From contig CAJNDS010000531.1 in assembly GCA_905221605.1 (NCBI GenBank), positions 1-64,000 on the forward strand: a stretch of DNA of 64,000 nt, in the 5' to 3' direction. Positions 62,353-64,000 of this stretch are shown here, piece after piece. Positions within the stretch are counted from its first letter, which is position 1. Every line of letters starts with the position of its first letter. Made by a program: the position numbers and the translations under genes. This stretch comes from Symbiodinium natans (lineage: Eukaryota; Sar; Dinophyceae; Suessiales; Symbiodiniaceae). The notes under the pieces were generated by a model. It worked only from the letters and a program-made list of their open reading frames with translations, ran no database searches and was not told the DNA's origin.

Positions 62353-64000
62353 TCGTGGGCAAGTCTATCACCCAAAGGGCCCTCAAATCCAAACATTCGC
62401 GTTCCTGTTCTTGCCAGTTCTTGCACATGCCAGGAACAATACCGACGACATCTCGGCCTGCTTCTCAGAGCACTTGCAAACTGGTAGTGGAGGGGAGGGA
62501 CAAAGAGGTACAGAGAGGTGCAGTGCCCAAACGGAACAGCGGTCGCAAGAACCCCCCCAAACCCCAAATGACGCCGAAGCAAGGTGCGGTTGCCCTGCTG
62601 TGCAGGTTGTACGTGGCACATGAGCCCAAGGTCAAAGCCCTGAACCCCAAACCCGGAACCCTAGAGGGCTGAACGCTGAACTTCACCTTTGATGGTTTGA
62701 ACTGCGTCCAGTCCATTGCTTCCATCGCGGCTGGCCGTGGGGCAGAGATGGTCCAGGGCTAAGGTTGAGTGAAGGTGCTACGAGCTGAGAAGGCTTCAGC
62801 AGGTAGTGATCTGAATGGTTTCTGGGCTCCGTGAGCTTGAGTGCTTGAAGAGGTGGAGTGGAGGGCTCGTGTGAGTGTGAGTGTGACAGTGACTGTGGAT
62901 CTATCTCTCTCTCTCTCTCTCGCTCGCTCTCTCTGTGAGTGTTTGTGTTTGTGTCTGAGCCTTTCGACTTCCTTGGGGGGTGGATTGTACGGGCCGACTT
63001 GCGGTGTAGCCTCAGCTAGTTCTGCAACATGCTTTTTCTTTCGGTTGCAAGCCCATCGAGCATTTTGCTTATACAGGCAGGACCAGGTTTGCTGACGGCT
63101 TGGACAGGCGCGGAACGGTTTCGCCAAGGGGGCCGAGATGCTCTCGGAGTGCGCAGCTAGGGTTTGAGGGTCTCCGGTGTGGGTCTGGGTTTCAAGTTTA
63201 ATGCTGAAGGTTTAGGGTTGAGGGTGAGAGCTGGGGTTTAGGAGGTGTTGGGTTTCGGTTTGGTCTGGCTCGCCGCAATTCTCATGTCCGGCCATGTTCA
63301 TGGCATCATGTCTGCTCCTGCACAGGTACCTTGCAAAAGTAAGGGACTGAGTAAATGCAAGTTCTTTGCGGCTGCAGCAAAAGCGCTGTCGCGTGGGTCG
63401 ATGCAGATCCTGTGCGCTAGTCATTCTAACCTTAAACGAAAGTGTCTGAGTCGGCCTATCACCTAGTGCACATGGGTGGGCAACCGTGACCACTGACCAG
63501 AATAGCACTTGTCAATATTGAGCCTAGAAAGCCGAGCCACCCATGTGATGTCAGTCTCATTTTCCACCACCCGTGCAGAAAGAGCCTCCGCGACATGTGG
63601 AGAGGGTCTTCTTTTGCTGTTGGCGTCTATGAAGCCTCTGTCAAATTGGACAGGGGCTACTGAAACTAACATATATATACATAAACACCTCTTCAAGCAC
63701 TTGCAGAATACTAAGAAATGCATGGGCCATGCCACTGCCAACGAGAGGAGTGCACGTTTTGGCGCAGCCATCGAGTGCTGCGAATGTTGTTTCCATGACG
63801 TGCCCCAAAAGTGCTAGCGGAGAGAAGGGAAGAACAAAAGGAATTCTTGGAAACCGCGATCGCTCTTGAACAGCAATGAATTGTGCGAAAGCGCTGGACG
63901 GAGTCTCTCTCTCGGCTTGATCTGAAAAGTTCACTTAACCTGTCAACTCCTTACGCAGACCAGTTGGCGGGTCTCGAGCCTTGACCTCCTTTGAATATGA
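62353..64000. other. No confident gene
   Basis: It includes a (TC)n run near 62902-62930. Frames near 62355-62672 and 62759-63127 are not supported. Confidence 0.35.

Noticed and set aside
1-64000. CRISPR array
   Set aside because: No set of near-identical repeats with regular unique spacers; all tandem repeats here are satellites.

Overview
The window looks like nuclear DNA of a dinoflagellate, in the style of a Symbiodiniaceae or Polarella-type genome. The evidence is as follows. Every exon I trust is short and on the + strand. Many splice junctions use GC (possibly GA) donors and carry a short direct repeat at both ends of the intron. Degenerate TTTAGGG-type tracts are scattered through the non-coding DNA. 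There is one possible relict spliced leader, and Lys/Gly-rich retroelement proteins are abundant. There is no sign of prokaryotic operon structure, and I found no credible rRNA or tRNA gene. Long open frames in this GC-rich DNA are mostly not genes; the real coding signal is in exons of about 25-230 nt.

Layout. 1-5841: tandem array of a ~1.8 kb unit (three copies and a truncated fourth), each ending in a CTGCAG-rich minisatellite. 5842-12400: two decayed retroelements lying head to head. On the - strand is a reverse transcriptase/RNase H pseudogene with a Lys/Gly-rich ORF upstream. On the + strand is a 5'-truncated LINE with RT (FADD box), three C2H2 fingers and a CCHC-like knuckle, a Lys/Gly-rich domain, and a decayed ubiquitin-peptidase (USP/C19)-like domain. 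12420-14300: arrays built on TTCGAAGG and on a GTGGAATTTAGAA motif, plus a trinucleotide satellite. 14316-15590: a frameshifted gag-like gene on the - strand with a CCHC zinc knuckle. 17.1 kb: a possible relict spliced leader just before a small ORF.

19.6-25.6 kb: the best-identified gene, the large subunit of eukaryotic DNA primase (PRIM2/PriL), assembled here from about sixteen small exons. Three of the four expected Fe-S ligand cysteines can be placed; the last part of the C-terminal domain was not found. 29.6-35.8 kb: a run of + strand exons of unrecognised proteins, at least two with terminal stop codons. 37.3-38.7 kb: one hypothetical ORF and a tandem pair of nearly identical 72-residue proteins with a signal-peptide-like start and an Asp/Thr-rich body. 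39.3-40.1 kb and 45.9-47.6 kb: degenerate telomere-like and AT-repeat DNA. 42.6-45.6 kb: scattered exons of a possible extracellular protein. 49.0-50.8 kb: exons of a probable type I membrane protein with SEA-like modules, a Ser/Thr-rich stalk and a C-terminal transmembrane helix. 53.3-54.75 kb, 57.1-58.7 kb, 60.7 kb and 62.3 kb: further + strand exons of unknown function. 59.0-60.0 kb: a ~1 kb imperfect inverted repeat (foldback element).

The genes share one direction, fitting dinoflagellate unidirectional gene clusters. No pathway links them. Exon borders are my readings from frame, similarity and splice motifs; most are uncertain by a few bases because of the direct repeats.
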